Assembly (NCBI RefSeq): GCF_001455965.1
Contig: NZ_LKKO01000023.1
Coordinates: 1-64,000, forward strand
Length of the DNA stretch: 64,000 bases
Origin: Methylobacterium sp. GXS13
Lineage (GTDB): Bacteria; Pseudomonadota; Alphaproteobacteria; Rhizobiales; Beijerinckiaceae
Reading direction: 5' to 3'
Part shown: one piece after another, positions 1 through 10,635 of the stretch
How the letters are laid out: each line of letters opens with the position of its first letter
Position numbering within the stretch: position 1 is the stretch's first letter
Translations under genes and position numbers: made by a program
Notes under the pieces: model-generated
Told to the model about the DNA's origin: nothing
The model's input: the letters and a program-made list of their open reading frames with translations, nothing else
The model's database searches: none

Positions 1-1931
1 GCCAGCGCGTCGAGCAGGCGGCGCCCCTCCGGGCGCCGGATCGGCCCGGCGCCATCCGCGTCGAGGCCGATCACCCCGATCGTGCCGCGCCCGGTCCGCA
101 TCGGCAGGAACAGCCGCTTGGCGCCCGGCAGGGTGTCGGCGCCGCGACCCGCCGGCCTGTCGTTGTCGAAGGCCCATTGGGCCGCCGCGAGATCGGCCGC
201 ATCCAGCCGATCCTCCGGCGGGTAGCCGGCCCGCACGGTGACGGTTTGGCCGTCGGGCAAGAGCAGGACCACCCGGACCCGCAGCATGGCGGCCACCTGC
301 GCGCAGGTCGCCCAGAGCACGTCATCCAGGGTGCCGCAGCCCGCGAGCTTGCGCGAGAATCCGAACAGACGCTCGGTGGACGTGGCCCGTCCCTGACTGA
401 CCAGGGCGATCCGGCGGGCGCGGGCGGCGAGGTTCGAGACCAGCACGGCGACCAGGGTGAACAGCAGGAAGGCCGCGACGTTGGTCGGGTCGGCGATGGT
501 GAAGGTGTAGACCGGCGGCAGGAAGAAGAAATTGTAGGCGAGGGAGGCCGAGACGACGGCTGCCAGGGACGGCCCGAGCCCCCAGCGCACCGCCACCGCG
601 ACCACGCCGGTCAGCAGCATCAGATCGGCATTCTCGACGCCGGTATAGGGCTGGAGCAGCAGCGCCACGACGAGCGACGCCGCGGTCGCGAGCAGGGCCG
701 TCAGGTAGGGGCCGGGGGCGACGGTCGCGGCCGGGGAGGCGGTGGCCACCGGCCGGCGCGACGGGGCCTCGGCCGGCACGGCCTCGCCGGGCACAACGTG
801 GACGCTGATATTGCCGCTGCGGCGCACGAGGTCGTGGACCACCGAGCCGTTCACCAGCTCGAACAGCCAGGAGCGCGCCGCCTTGCCGACCACGATGTGG
901 TTGACGTTGGCCGAGCGGGCATAGGCCAGGATGTCGTCGGCGACGCGCCGGCCGCCCGGCAGGGTGACGGCGTCACCCCCGAGCCGGTCGGCCAGCCGCA
1001 GGGTCTCGGCGATCCGGTCGCGCTCCGCCTCGCTGCCGGCACCGGCGCGGGGCACCTCGATGAACAGCGCCGTCCAGGGGGCGTGCAGCCGGTCGGCGAC
1101 GCGCTTGGCGTAGCGCACCAGGCCGGCGGAGCGCGGATCGTCGCTGACGCAGACCAGCACCCGTTCGCCCGCGCTCCAGGGCCCCGCGATGGCGTTGGCC
1201 TGCATGTGGCTGAGCAGCTCGTCGTCCACCCGGTCGGCGGTGCGGCGCAGGGCGAGTTCGCGCAGGGCCGTGAGGTTGCCCCGGGAAAAGTAGTGCTTGA
1301 GGGCGCGCTCGGCATGGGTCGGGACGTAGACCTTGCCGTCCTTGAGCCGCTGGATCAGGTCGTCCGGGTTGAGGTCGACCACCTCGATATCGTCCGCCCG
1401 ATCCAGAATGCCGTCCGGCACGGTCTCGCGCACGCGGATGCGGGTGATCTGCGCCACCACGTCGTTGAGGCTCTCGACATGCTGGATGTTGAGGGTGGTG
1501 TAGACGTCGATACCGGCATCGAGCAGCTCCTCGACATCCTGGTAGCGCTTCGGGTGGCGGGAGCCCGGCGCGTTGGTGTGGGCGAGCTCGTCGACCAGCG
1601 CCAGGGCGGGCTTGCGGGCCAGGAGGGCGTCGAGATCCATCTCGTCGAGATCGGTGCCGTGATAGGGCACGGCGCGGCGCGGGAGGACCGCGAAGCCGTC
1701 GAGCAGGGCCTCGGTCTCGGCCCGGCCGTGCGTCTCGACGACGCCCACCACCACGTCGAGGCCGGCCTCCCGCTTCGCGCGGCCGATGGTCAGCATCTCG
1801 TAGGTCTTTCCGACCCCGGGGGCGGCGCCCAGAAACACCTTCAACCGGCCGCGGGTCCGCGCCTCCCGGCGCGCCGCTTCGAGCAGGGCCTCGGGGGTGG
1901 GGCGGGTCGGATCGCGGCCGGTCTCGGGCAT
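1..1931 (-). CDS. kdpD: Osmosensitive K+ channel sensor histidine kinase KdpD (partial, C-terminus beyond window edge)
   Basis: Membrane sensor kinase that controls Kdp potassium-pump expression with its partner KdpE. The ATG at 1931 gives 643 visible residues of a family usually near 900. The N-terminal KdpD domain (about residues 28-240) carries the Walker-A-like motif GAAPGVGKT at residues 35-43. A universal-stress-protein-like domain follows (about 250-375), then a cluster of hydrophobic segments (about 400-500) typical of the four-helix KdpD membrane region, then the start of a GAF-like domain. The histidine-kinase dimerisation and ATPase domains lie outside the window. It is co-directional with kdpFABC but separated from kdpC by a CorC-type gene, which is not the common arrangement. 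Identification is firm; the full length cannot be seen. Confidence 0.96.
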   Translation of the reverse strand, partial: MPETGRDPTRPTPEALLEAARREARTRGRLKVFLGAAPGVGKTYEMLTIGRAKREAGLDVVVGVVETHGRAETEALLDGFAVLPRRAVPYHGTDLDEMDLDALLARKPALALVDELAHTNAPGSRHPKRYQDVEELLDAGIDVYTTLNIQHVESLNDVVAQITRIRVRETVPDGILDRADDIEVVDLNPDDLIQRLKDGKVYVPTHAERALKHYFSRGNLTALRELALRRTADRVDDELLSHMQANAIAGPWSAGERVLVCVSDDPRSAGLVRYAKRVADRLHAPWTALFIEVPRAGAGSEAERDRIAETLRLADRLGGDAVTLPGGRRVADDILAYARSANVNHIVVGKAARSWLFELVNGSVVHDLVRRSGNISVHVVPGEAVPAEAPSRRPVATASPAATVAPGPYLTALLATAASLVVALLLQPYTGVENADLMLLTGVVAVAVRWGLGPSLAAVVSASLAYNFFFLPPVYTFTIADPTNVAAFLLFTLVAVLVSNLAARARRIALVSQGRATSTERLFGFSRKLAGCGTLDDVLWATCAQVAAMLRVRVVLLLPDGQTVTVRAGYPPEDRLDAADLAAAQWAFDNDRPAGRGADTLPGAKRLFLPMRTGRGTIGVIGLDADGAGPIRRPEGRRLLDAL

Positions 1932-2097
1932 GGGTTTTCCGGGGGTCGGAACGCGACGGGTTCGGCGGGGCGATACGGCTCTGCGACCTGACTTCGCTGA
2001 AGTCAGCGATCGACTCACAGCGCGCAAGCGAAGGGAGACGTCACCGTCTCTCAATCTCCGGCGGCGACCGGGCCGCCGGGATCGTCGACCCCGACGT

Positions 2098-3525
2098 TCA
2101 GGCCAACTTGACGGCCAGGACCTTGTCGACCCGGCGTCCGTCCATGTCGACGACCTCGAAACGCCAGCCGCCGGCCTCGAAGGCGTCGCCGGCCGCGGGG
2201 ATCCGGCCGAGCTGGAAGATCACGTAGCCGGCCAGCGTGTTGAAGTCGTCGGAATCGGGTGTCTCGGACAGGTCGAGCCGCTCGAACGCCTCCCGGGCCG
2301 GCATCATGCCGTCGATCAGCAGCGAGCCGTCGGCCCGCTCGACCACGTCGGGCTCCTCGCCCACTTCCGGAATGTCGCCCGCGATGGCCTCCAGCAGGTC
2401 GGTCTGCGTGACGATGCCCTCCAGGCTGCCGTACTCGTCGACGACCACGGCCATCCGCATCGGCTGGCTCTGGAAGGTCTCCAGCACCGCCAGGATGGTC
2501 ATGCTCTCGTGCACCACGATGGGCGGCTGCGTGGCTGCGGCGATGTCGATCTCCTGGCCGTCGAGCACCTGATCGAGCAGGTCCTGCTTGCGCACCACGC
2601 CAACGAGCTCGTCCACGTGGCCGCGGCTGACCACCACCTGCGCGTGGTCGCAAGCGCGCACGGCCTTGAGGATCTCGTCGCGCGGATCGTCGGCGTCGAC
2701 CCATTCGACCTCGTGGCGCGGGGTCATGATGTCCCGGACCTTGCGCTCGCCGATGGCGAAGATGCGCTCCACCGCCTCCTGCTGGACCTCGCGGATCAGG
2801 CCGGCCTCCTGGCTGGCCTGGATCAGCAGGTTGAGCTCCGCCGTGGAGTGCAGCGAGCCTTCGCCGTGCCCCGCCTTGAGGTCGAACAGCCGGAGCACGC
2901 CGTTGCCGAGGCCGTTCAGGATCAGGATCGCGGGCCGGAACAACAGCAGGAACAGGCCGAGCGGCCGGACCACCGCAAGGGCGGTGCGCTCGCTCCGCTG
3001 CAGGGCGAGGCTCTTGGGGGCGAGCTCGCCGAGCACGATGTGCAGGGCAGTGATGATCGAGAAGGCCAGTGCGATCCCGACCGTGTGGGACGCGACGGCG
3101 CCGAGGCCCAGCGGCAGCCATTCGAGGGCCGGCTCGATCAGATGCGCGAGCGCGGGCTCGCCGATCCAGCCCAGCGCCAGGGACGACAGGGTGATGCCGA
3201 ACTGGGTCGCGGCCAGGTAGGCGTCGAGCCGGTCCGTCGCCCGCTGGAGGGCGGTGGCATTGGCCCGTCGCTCCGAGACCAGCTCGGCGACGCGGCTGCG
3301 ACGCACCGACACGAGCGCGAACTCGGCGGCCACGAAGAACCCGTTGGCGAACACCAGGGCCAGGACCGCGATCAGCCCCAGTGCCGTCGACCACGCAGCG
3401 TCGGAAATAGACGTGAACCTTCTCGAATGCCCGACCCGTCTTAACAGCCAAGGCGGATGCGTGCCAAACCGGCGCGACCGACAAAATCCTGTCCGGCCGC
3501 GCCGATCCCCCGCCAAGGGCTCCAA
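2098..3525 (-). CDS. CNNM/CorC (HlyC/CorC) family transporter with DUF21 and CBS domains
   Basis: Integral membrane protein of the hemolysin-C/CorC/CNNM family, associated with divalent-cation (Mg/Co) transport or resistance. It has an N-terminal DUF21 membrane domain (about residues 45-215, with the signature NGFFVAAEFALVSVRRSR), a CBS pair (about 240-370, including MTPRHEVEWVD), and a C-terminal CorC_HlyC domain. The start is problematic. The longest frame begins at TTG 3525 without a ribosome-binding site, and no ATG or GTG lies between it and the conserved region. An ATT at 3406-3408 is preceded by GAGAAGG at a 9-nt spacing, so the true start may be that ATT. The gene sits between kdpC and kdpD on the same strand, suggesting co-transcription with the potassium operon. 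Confidence 0.88.
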   Translation of the reverse strand: MEPLAGDRRGRTGFCRSRRFGTHPPWLLRRVGHSRRFTSISDAAWSTALGLIAVLALVFANGFFVAAEFALVSVRRSRVAELVSERRANATALQRATDRLDAYLAATQFGITLSSLALGWIGEPALAHLIEPALEWLPLGLGAVASHTVGIALAFSIITALHIVLGELAPKSLALQRSERTALAVVRPLGLFLLLFRPAILILNGLGNGVLRLFDLKAGHGEGSLHSTAELNLLIQASQEAGLIREVQQEAVERIFAIGERKVRDIMTPRHEVEWVDADDPRDEILKAVRACDHAQVVVSRGHVDELVGVVRKQDLLDQVLDGQEIDIAAATQPPIVVHESMTILAVLETFQSQPMRMAVVVDEYGSLEGIVTQTDLLEAIAGDIPEVGEEPDVVERADGSLLIDGMMPAREAFERLDLSETPDSDDFNTLAGYVIFQLGRIPAAGDAFEAGGWRFEVVDMDGRRVDKVLAVKLA

Positions 3526-3631
3526 GGTCCGATCTGAGCATTACGTCATCACGCGCCGCGAGGCAGCTTCCGTCGTTCCAGGTCGTCACACCGTCAGCGG
3601 GATCGCCTTGCGTCCCGCGCCGAACGATCCG

Positions 3632-4237
3632 CTAGCGACCGCCCAGCCCATCGAGAGCGAGGTTGAGCGCCAGAACGTTCACCCGGGTCTCGCCCAGCAG
3701 CCCGAACAGGCGGCCCTCGCTCTGCGCGGCGACGAGCTGGCGCAGGCGGTCCTCCGGCAGGTTGCGGGCCTTGGCGACCCGTGGCACCTGGAACAGGGCG
3801 GCGTCGGGCGAGATGTCCGGGTCGAGGCCCGAGCCGCTGGTGGTGACGAGGTCCACCGGGACCGGCTGGCCGGGATTCTCCGCCGCCAGCGCGTCGCGGT
3901 CACCCTTCACCCGCTCGGCAAGCGCGGCGCTGGTCGGGCCGAGGTTGGAGCCCGCGGAATTGGACGCGTTGTAGGGGGCCGGCACGGTCTTCGACGGGTC
4001 GGCCGGGTCCGCGGCGCTCGTGGCGGAGGGCCGACCGTGGAAGTAGGTGGCTCCGGCGAAGTTCTGGCCGATCAGGGTCGAGCCGACGACATGGCCGTCG
4101 CGCTCGATCAGGCTGCCGGCGGCACGCGCGGGAAAGATCAGGCCGGCGAGGCCGGTGACGGCGAGCGGGTAGGCGAGGCCGGTGATCGCCGTCAGGACGG
4201 TGAGCAGGACCAGGGCGGGGCGAAGCTGGCTGAGCAT
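3632..4237 (-). CDS. kdpC: Potassium-transporting ATPase subunit C
   Basis: Small subunit of the KdpFABC K+ pump, anchored in the inner membrane by one N-terminal helix (about residues 8-35), with a periplasmic domain needed for complex assembly and high-affinity ATP use. At 201 aa it matches the family length. Typical blocks are visible: [20 protein letters not shown] near residue 55, a conserved [10 protein letters not shown] segment near 135, and a C-terminal [12 protein letters not shown]. It starts 22 bp after the kdpB stop, consistent with one transcript. Nothing looks broken. Confidence 0.97.
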   Translation of the reverse strand: MLSQLRPALVLLTVLTAITGLAYPLAVTGLAGLIFPARAAGSLIERDGHVVGSTLIGQNFAGATYFHGRPSATSAADPADPSKTVPAPYNASNSAGSNLGPTSAALAERVKGDRDALAAENPGQPVPVDLVTTSGSGLDPDISPDAALFQVPRVAKARNLPEDRLRQLVAAQSEGRLFGLLGETRVNVLALNLALDGLGGR

Positions 4238-4259
4238 GGCGAGTTTCCAGAGGACTGGT

Positions 4260-6350
<2,091 letters not shown>

Positions 6351-6400
6351 GGATCGGGTGTCCGGAGAGGGGCGGGGAGGCGCGGGCGCGCCTCGGGATG

Positions 6401-6598
6401 TCAGGGGGCAAAGGTGCCGGCGGTGAGCGCGCAGGCCGCCATCAGCGCCAGGGCCGCGAGCAGCAGGACGCCGAGGAGCGCCAGCACGAGGTCGGAGGTC
6501 CGCGGCGGCCGCGCGCTGGCTCGGTGCCGAGGCGGTGGCACCCGGTGCAGCATCAGGTGATGGCGCGGCATGCGCCGGGTCGGGAGCGTGCGCGGCAT
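6401..6598 (-). CDS. Small single-pass membrane protein between kdpA and kdpB
   Basis: A 65-residue frame whose ATG (6598) comes two bases after the kdpA stop, as expected for translational coupling. The first 34 residues are very basic and rich in Arg, His and Pro. A hydrophobic helix follows (about residues 36-59, [20 protein letters not shown]). This gives a small protein with a cytoplasmic basic tail and one membrane helix. I do not recognise it as a named family. It is not KdpF, which is present separately at 8338-8427. Position and architecture suggest an accessory subunit or regulator of the pump, but that is inference. Confidence 0.6.
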   Translation of the reverse strand: MPRTLPTRRMPRHHLMLHRVPPPRHRASARPPRTSDLVLALLGVLLLAALALMAACALTAGTFAP

Positions 6599-6599
6599 C

Positions 6600-8315
6600 T
6601 CAGCCTCCTGTCGCGAAGGTCTGGCCGGCGGCACCGGCGAGGTGCTCGACCACCGGTCCCAGCGCCAGGGACGGGAAGAAGGTCAGCCCGCCGACGATCA
6701 GGATCACGCCGACCAGGAGCCCGATGAACAGCCCGCCATGGGTCGGGAAGGTCCCGGCCGAGGCCGGCAGGGTCTTCTTGGCGGCCAGCGAACCCGCGAT
6801 GGCGAGCACCGGGATCTTCACGAAGAACCGGCCGACCAGCATCGCGAGGCCCAGCGTGCTGTTGTAGAACAGGGTGTTGGCCGTGAGCCCGCCGAAGGCC
6901 GAGCCGTTGTTGGCCGCCGCCGAGGTGTAGGCGTAGAGGATCTCGGTGAAGCCGTGCGGCCCGGCATTGGCCGGCCCGGCCAGCCCCGCCGGCAGCACGG
7001 TGGCCAGCGCCGTGCCGCCGAGCATCATCAGCGGCAGGCACAGGATGCCGAGCATGGCCATCTTCACCTCCCGCGCCTCGATCTTCTTGCCGAGATATTC
7101 GGGGGTGCGCCCGACCATCAGGCCGGCCACGAAGATCGCCACGATCACGAAGACCAGCATGCCGTAGAGGCCGGCGCCGGCGGCACCGATGACGACCTCG
7201 CCGAGCTGCATGTTGATGAGCGGGATCATGCCGCCGAGCGCCGTGAAGCTGTCGTGCATGGCGTTGACCGCGCCGCAGGAGGCTGCCGTCGTGATCACGG
7301 CGAACAGGGCCGAGGCGCTGATCCCGAAGCGGACCTCCTTGCCCTCGAAGTTGCCGCCGGTGAATCCGAGGCCGTTGAGCACGGAGCCGCCTTGCGCCTC
7401 GGCCCAGTAGGTGACGACGACGCCCGCCAGGAACAGGATCCCCATGGCGCCGAGGATCGCCCAGCCCTGGCGCTCGTCCCCGACCATGCGGCCGAACACG
7501 TTGGTGAGCGCGGCGCCGATCGCGAAGATCGAGACCATCTGGACGAAGTTCGACAGGGCGGTCGGATTCTCGAACGGGTGGGCGGCGTTGGCGTTGAAGA
7601 AGCCTCCGCCGTTGGTGCCGAGCATCTTGATCGCCACCTGGCTCGCCACCGGGCCGATCGCGATGGTCTGCTTGGCCCCCTCGAGGGTGGTCGCGTCGAT
7701 CGAGGCGCCGAGCGTCTGCGGCACGCCCTGCCAAACCAGGAACAGCGCGTAGGGGATGCAGAGCGGCACCAGCACGTAGAGGGTGGCCCGGGTGACATCG
7801 ACCCAGAACGACCCGATCGTGCCGGAGGAGGCCCGGGCGAAGCCGCGGATCAGCGCCACGGCCACGGCGATGCCGGTGGCGGCCGACAGGAAGTTCTGGT
7901 GCGTCAGCCCCACCATCTGGGCGAGATACGAGAGCGTGGTCTCGCCGCCGTAGGATTGCCAGTTCGTGTTGGTGACGAAGCTCGTGGCCGTGTTGAAGGC
8001 GAGGTCCGGCGCCACGGCGGCCGGCTCGGCCGGGTTCAGCGGCAGGAGCGCCTGGAGCCGCAGGATCGCGTAGAGCAGGGCGAAGCCGAGCAGGTGGAAC
8101 AGGATCACCCCGCCGGCATAGGCGAGCCAATGCTGCTCCTGGCGGGGGTCGATGCCGGCGGCGCGGTAGAAGCCGCGCTCCACCGGCGCCAGGATCGGCG
8201 AGAGCCAGGTGCGCTCGCCGTTGAACACGCGCGTCATATAGAGCCCGAGGGGCTTCACCAGCGCCAAGACGACCGCGCAATATAGCGCGATCTGCATCCA
8301 GCCGTTGAGGGTCAT
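6600..8315 (-). CDS. kdpA: Potassium-transporting ATPase subunit A
   Basis: K+-translocating channel-like subunit of KdpFABC, with about ten transmembrane helices. It is 571 aa, as expected. Selectivity-filter-like loops are recognisable, including [12 protein letters not shown] near residue 115 and [18 protein letters not shown] near 230. The ATG at 8315 gives the canonical KdpA amino terminus with a helix from residue 6. It follows kdpF by 22 bp and is directly followed by a 65-residue membrane mini-protein gene rather than kdpB. Confidence 0.98.
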   Translation of the reverse strand: MTLNGWMQIALYCAVVLALVKPLGLYMTRVFNGERTWLSPILAPVERGFYRAAGIDPRQEQHWLAYAGGVILFHLLGFALLYAILRLQALLPLNPAEPAAVAPDLAFNTATSFVTNTNWQSYGGETTLSYLAQMVGLTHQNFLSAATGIAVAVALIRGFARASSGTIGSFWVDVTRATLYVLVPLCIPYALFLVWQGVPQTLGASIDATTLEGAKQTIAIGPVASQVAIKMLGTNGGGFFNANAAHPFENPTALSNFVQMVSIFAIGAALTNVFGRMVGDERQGWAILGAMGILFLAGVVVTYWAEAQGGSVLNGLGFTGGNFEGKEVRFGISASALFAVITTAASCGAVNAMHDSFTALGGMIPLINMQLGEVVIGAAGAGLYGMLVFVIVAIFVAGLMVGRTPEYLGKKIEAREVKMAMLGILCLPLMMLGGTALATVLPAGLAGPANAGPHGFTEILYAYTSAAANNGSAFGGLTANTLFYNSTLGLAMLVGRFFVKIPVLAIAGSLAAKKTLPASAGTFPTHGGLFIGLLVGVILIVGGLTFFPSLALGPVVEHLAGAAGQTFATGG

Positions 8316-8337
8316 GGGAGGAGTCCGTTCGGGCCGC

Positions 8338-8427
8338 TCAGAACCGCTCGGGGCGGACGAGGGCGTAGGTGAGGTAGCCGAGCAGCCCGAGGGTGGTGAG
8401 GGCGCCGAGGGTGAGGTCGAGGCTCAT
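8338..8427 (-). CDS. kdpF: Potassium-transporting ATPase small subunit F
   Basis: A 29-residue single-helix peptide reading [20 protein letters not shown], then YALVRPERF. The ending LVRPERF is the hallmark of KdpF, which stabilises the KdpABC complex in the membrane. It lies immediately before kdpA. A GAGGG ribosome-binding site seven bases before the ATG overlaps the stop of the preceding 27-residue reading frame, suggesting coupled translation. Confidence 0.9.
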   Translation of the reverse strand: MSLDLTLGALTTLGLLGYLTYALVRPERF

Positions 8428-8437
8428 GGCGGCCCCC

Positions 8438-8521
8438 TCAGAAGCGGTCGCAGAGCAGGGCGTAGCCCTCGCTCAGGGCGAAGAAAGCCAGCCCCGCGGC
8501 GATGAAGATGAGGTCGAGCAT
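8438..8521 (-). CDS. 27-residue membrane mini-protein leading the kdp operon
   Basis: A short frame encoding MLDLIFIAAGLAFFALSEGY followed by ALLCDRF. It is almost wholly one hydrophobic helix ending in a polar CDRF tail. It lies 10 bp before kdpF, and its stop codon overlaps the kdpF ribosome-binding site. From memory, similar short peptides ending in a Cys-[ED]-Arg motif occur ahead of kdpF in other alphaproteobacteria, but I cannot verify this here. It is probably a real first gene of the operon, with unknown function. Confidence 0.6.
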   Translation of the reverse strand: MLDLIFIAAGLAFFALSEGYALLCDRF

Positions 8522-8899
8522 GATGAATCCGCGTCGGTTCTGCGGGCGGCGCGGCGAGGCCGCGACCGATCCCGGCCGACCCGGAGTGTGGCCGGGAACC
8601 GCGTTAGGGTTCGAGACGGAGCGGGCGGCGAACTTATAAGGATCGCATGAGGATCGGTGGGAGCCGTGCTTTCATGGACATCGCAGGCCGCAAGGAGGCC
8701 GCTTTCCTTAAGGTGGGCGGGTTCATCCATCTCCGGGTGCGCCGCGGATCCCCTCTCTGGTTCGGGCTACGACGTCCACACATCGCACGGCAAAAGGCGG
8801 GACACGCTCTCCTCCCCTTGTGGCTACGGGCTACCCAGGGTTTGCTACGCTTTCCGCGTCGGAACGTTGTCAGTTTTTCCGTCAGGCGGGGAGGGGCGG
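8522..8899. other. Intergenic region: kdp upstream region and repeat fragment
   Basis: This 378-bp stretch separates the leftward kdp operon from the rightward transposase remnant. It should hold the kdp promoter on the minus strand; an A/T-rich CTTATAAG at about 8633-8640 is the only obvious candidate element. Positions 8768-8835 resemble part of a dispersed intergenic repeat also seen near 13350 and 15950. I see no supported gene. Confidence 0.5.
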
Positions 8900-9410
8900 A
8901 TGGACGGGTTCGGCGGTGGGAACGTGCTGACGCAGGTGCGGGGCGCGTGGCTGTTTGAGCAGATTGTCGAGACCGGCAACGTGGTTCTGAGTTGCGCAGG
9001 CGGCGACCATGCCGGGGCGGCGGCAGTACACTGCTACCTCACCTCGCCGCAGAGCGACGGACCAACGATCGTGGAAGCATTGCGCACCCGGGCGGTGGAG
9101 GCGTGCCGGGGCCGGTGTGTGGTGGCGGTGCAGAATACCAGCACGCTGAGCTTTGCCAGGGCGCCCGGCCGATATGGTCTGGGTCCGGGCGGGGACGGCG
9201 TGCGGCCGGGCTTCTTCGTGCATCCGGTCGTGGCGGTGGACGCCGCCGATGAAGCAGTCCTGGGCCGGCTCGACGCGCAGACCTGGAGCCGAACGCCGGG
9301 CAAGGTGTCGGCGCGTCACGACCGGCCGATGGAGGAGAAGGAGCGCCTACGCTGGATCACGGTGGCACAGGCGGCGGCCGAGAAAGGAGGCGTCACCGGC
9401 AGGGCTGCAT
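8900..9410 (+). pseudogene. IS4 family (Tn5-like) transposase, N-terminal remnant
   Basis: The reading frame from ATG 8900 matches the first half of Tn5-type IS4 transposases. A degenerate N-terminal DNA-binding part is followed by the beta-strand block VVAVQNTSTLSFA, then GLGPGG, FFVHPVVAVDAADEAVLG and a KERLRWI segment. In Tn5 the first catalytic aspartate lies in the equivalent EDTTSLSY block; here that position is Asn (VQNTS). The similarity stops near residue 170, and the remaining two catalytic acids are absent. It is therefore both truncated and mutated. The frame continues into unrelated sequence up to 9535, overlapping the end of the next gene. Confidence 0.8.
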
Positions 9411-9462
9411 ATCCCTTGCGCTACTCTCGCCCGCAAAAGCGGGACCGCTCCAATCCCCCCAA

Positions 9463-10311
9463 TCAGGCAGCCCGGGCCAAAACGGCCTGCTCTTCATCAA
9501 CCTCATCGGTGTGGACGTCGAACCGTACCAAGTAGGCGGTCCCGAAACTGGTGGTCAGGGCGCAGTCGGTGGCGTCGCGGCCCCGGGCCATGACGATCCG
9601 GGCAATCCGCGGCCGGTTGTGCCGGGCGTCGAACGTGTACCAACGTCCGCCTTCGGGGCCTTCCAGATAGACCTCGAACCACGCCGAGAAATCCATCGGC
9701 GCCGGGTCCTTCGGCACGCCGATATCGCCGAGATAGCCGGTGGCGTAGCGGGCCGGGATGTTCATGCAGCGGCACAGGGTGATCGCGAGATGGGCGAAGT
9801 CCCGGCAGACGCCGACCTGCTGGGTGTAGCCCTCGAAGGCCGTGCGGGTGGCGTCGGCCTGCTGGTAGTCGAACCGCAGGCGATTGTGGGCGAAGTCGAC
9901 GATCGCCTGCACCCGCGCCCAGCCCTCCGGGGCTCCGCCGAACAGCGACCAGGCGATGCCCGAGAGCTTGTCGGTGTCGCAGTAGCGCGAGCCAAGCAGA
10001 TACGGCAGCACGTCGTCCGGCAGGTCCTGGACCGGAATCTGTCGCGCCTCGGGCGCCTGCGCGTCCGGCAGCCCGCTATCGGCGATGGTGAAATCGGCCG
10101 CCATGGTGATCCGGCCGCCGGGGGCGACGATCCGGGTGCAGACATTGCCGAAGGCGTCGACGGACTGATGCGCTGCAACCGGCGGATCGAAGGTTATCAC
10201 CTCCGGGGTGACGAGGTCGCTCCGGCGCTCGGGGCGCACGTTGAGCAGCAGGTTCATCGGCGTCGGGCCGAAGGTGTCGAAGGCGATGGTGAAGCCGGTG
10301 CGGACGTGCAT
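9463..10311 (-). CDS. Transglutaminase-like family protein
   Basis: Cytosolic protein of the transglutaminase-like superfamily (cysteine-protease fold), 282 aa from ATG 10311. The longer upstream extension is low-complexity and unlikely to be coding. An N-terminal beta-rich domain (about residues 1-110) precedes the transglutaminase core, where the catalytic Cys lies in QQVGVCRDFAHLAI and the His and Asp follow in the AWFEVYLEGPEGGRWYTFDA block. Homologues are common in alphaproteobacteria, often with unknown substrate. Here it stands alone, diverging from serA. Confidence 0.9.
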   Translation of the reverse strand: MHVRTGFTIAFDTFGPTPMNLLLNVRPERRSDLVTPEVITFDPPVAAHQSVDAFGNVCTRIVAPGGRITMAADFTIADSGLPDAQAPEARQIPVQDLPDDVLPYLLGSRYCDTDKLSGIAWSLFGGAPEGWARVQAIVDFAHNRLRFDYQQADATRTAFEGYTQQVGVCRDFAHLAITLCRCMNIPARYATGYLGDIGVPKDPAPMDFSAWFEVYLEGPEGGRWYTFDARHNRPRIARIVMARGRDATDCALTTSFGTAYLVRFDVHTDEVDEEQAVLARAA

Positions 10312-10635
10312 CGTGAGGAACCGTGGACGAAGCCAGCACCGAGCGGCGCTGTCGGGTGGGCGCATGTAGTAATGGGGCCTAAAATACTCAGGCGGCGCAG
10401 TGGTTCCGCCCTGTATGCCAGTTGTCGGCTGTTGGCCTGCTCGAATTTGCGGCAGCTGGTGCCTCCCGGCCCACGGCGCTGCTGGCCCTGCGCGATCGTC
10501 GCGCAGCCCTGCCGTGCCCGGCGCCATGTTGCGTCGCACAGGGCAGGCTCGTATCGCTGCCGCCGATCAGAGACCCGCGGGCCGGGCCGCGCGCTGGCGT
10601 GCGGGCTCCGGTCCGCCGCCGGACGAACGACGCCC
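10312..10635. other. serA 5' region with a strong hairpin
   Basis: This 324-bp divergent region lies between the transglutaminase-like gene and serA. It contains a perfect hairpin with an 8-bp stem, CTGCGCGA (10488-10495) and TCGCGCAG (10499-10506), with a 3-nt loop. A looser CCTGCC/GGCAGG pairing lies downstream. There is no U-tract, so it is not a classical terminator. It could be a structured mRNA leader of serA; I cannot match it to a known riboswitch. Confidence 0.4.

Noticed and set aside
177..1991. Long plus-strand open frame of about 600 codons opposite kdpD
   Set aside because: Its Gly/Arg/Gln/His-rich translation is a typical antisense shadow in GC-rich DNA; kdpD on the other strand has full domain structure.
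2051..3589. Second minus-strand frame overlapping the CorC gene
   Set aside because: It is a frame-shifted Arg/Pro/Gly-rich shadow without family features; the 2098-3525 frame has DUF21 and CBS motifs.
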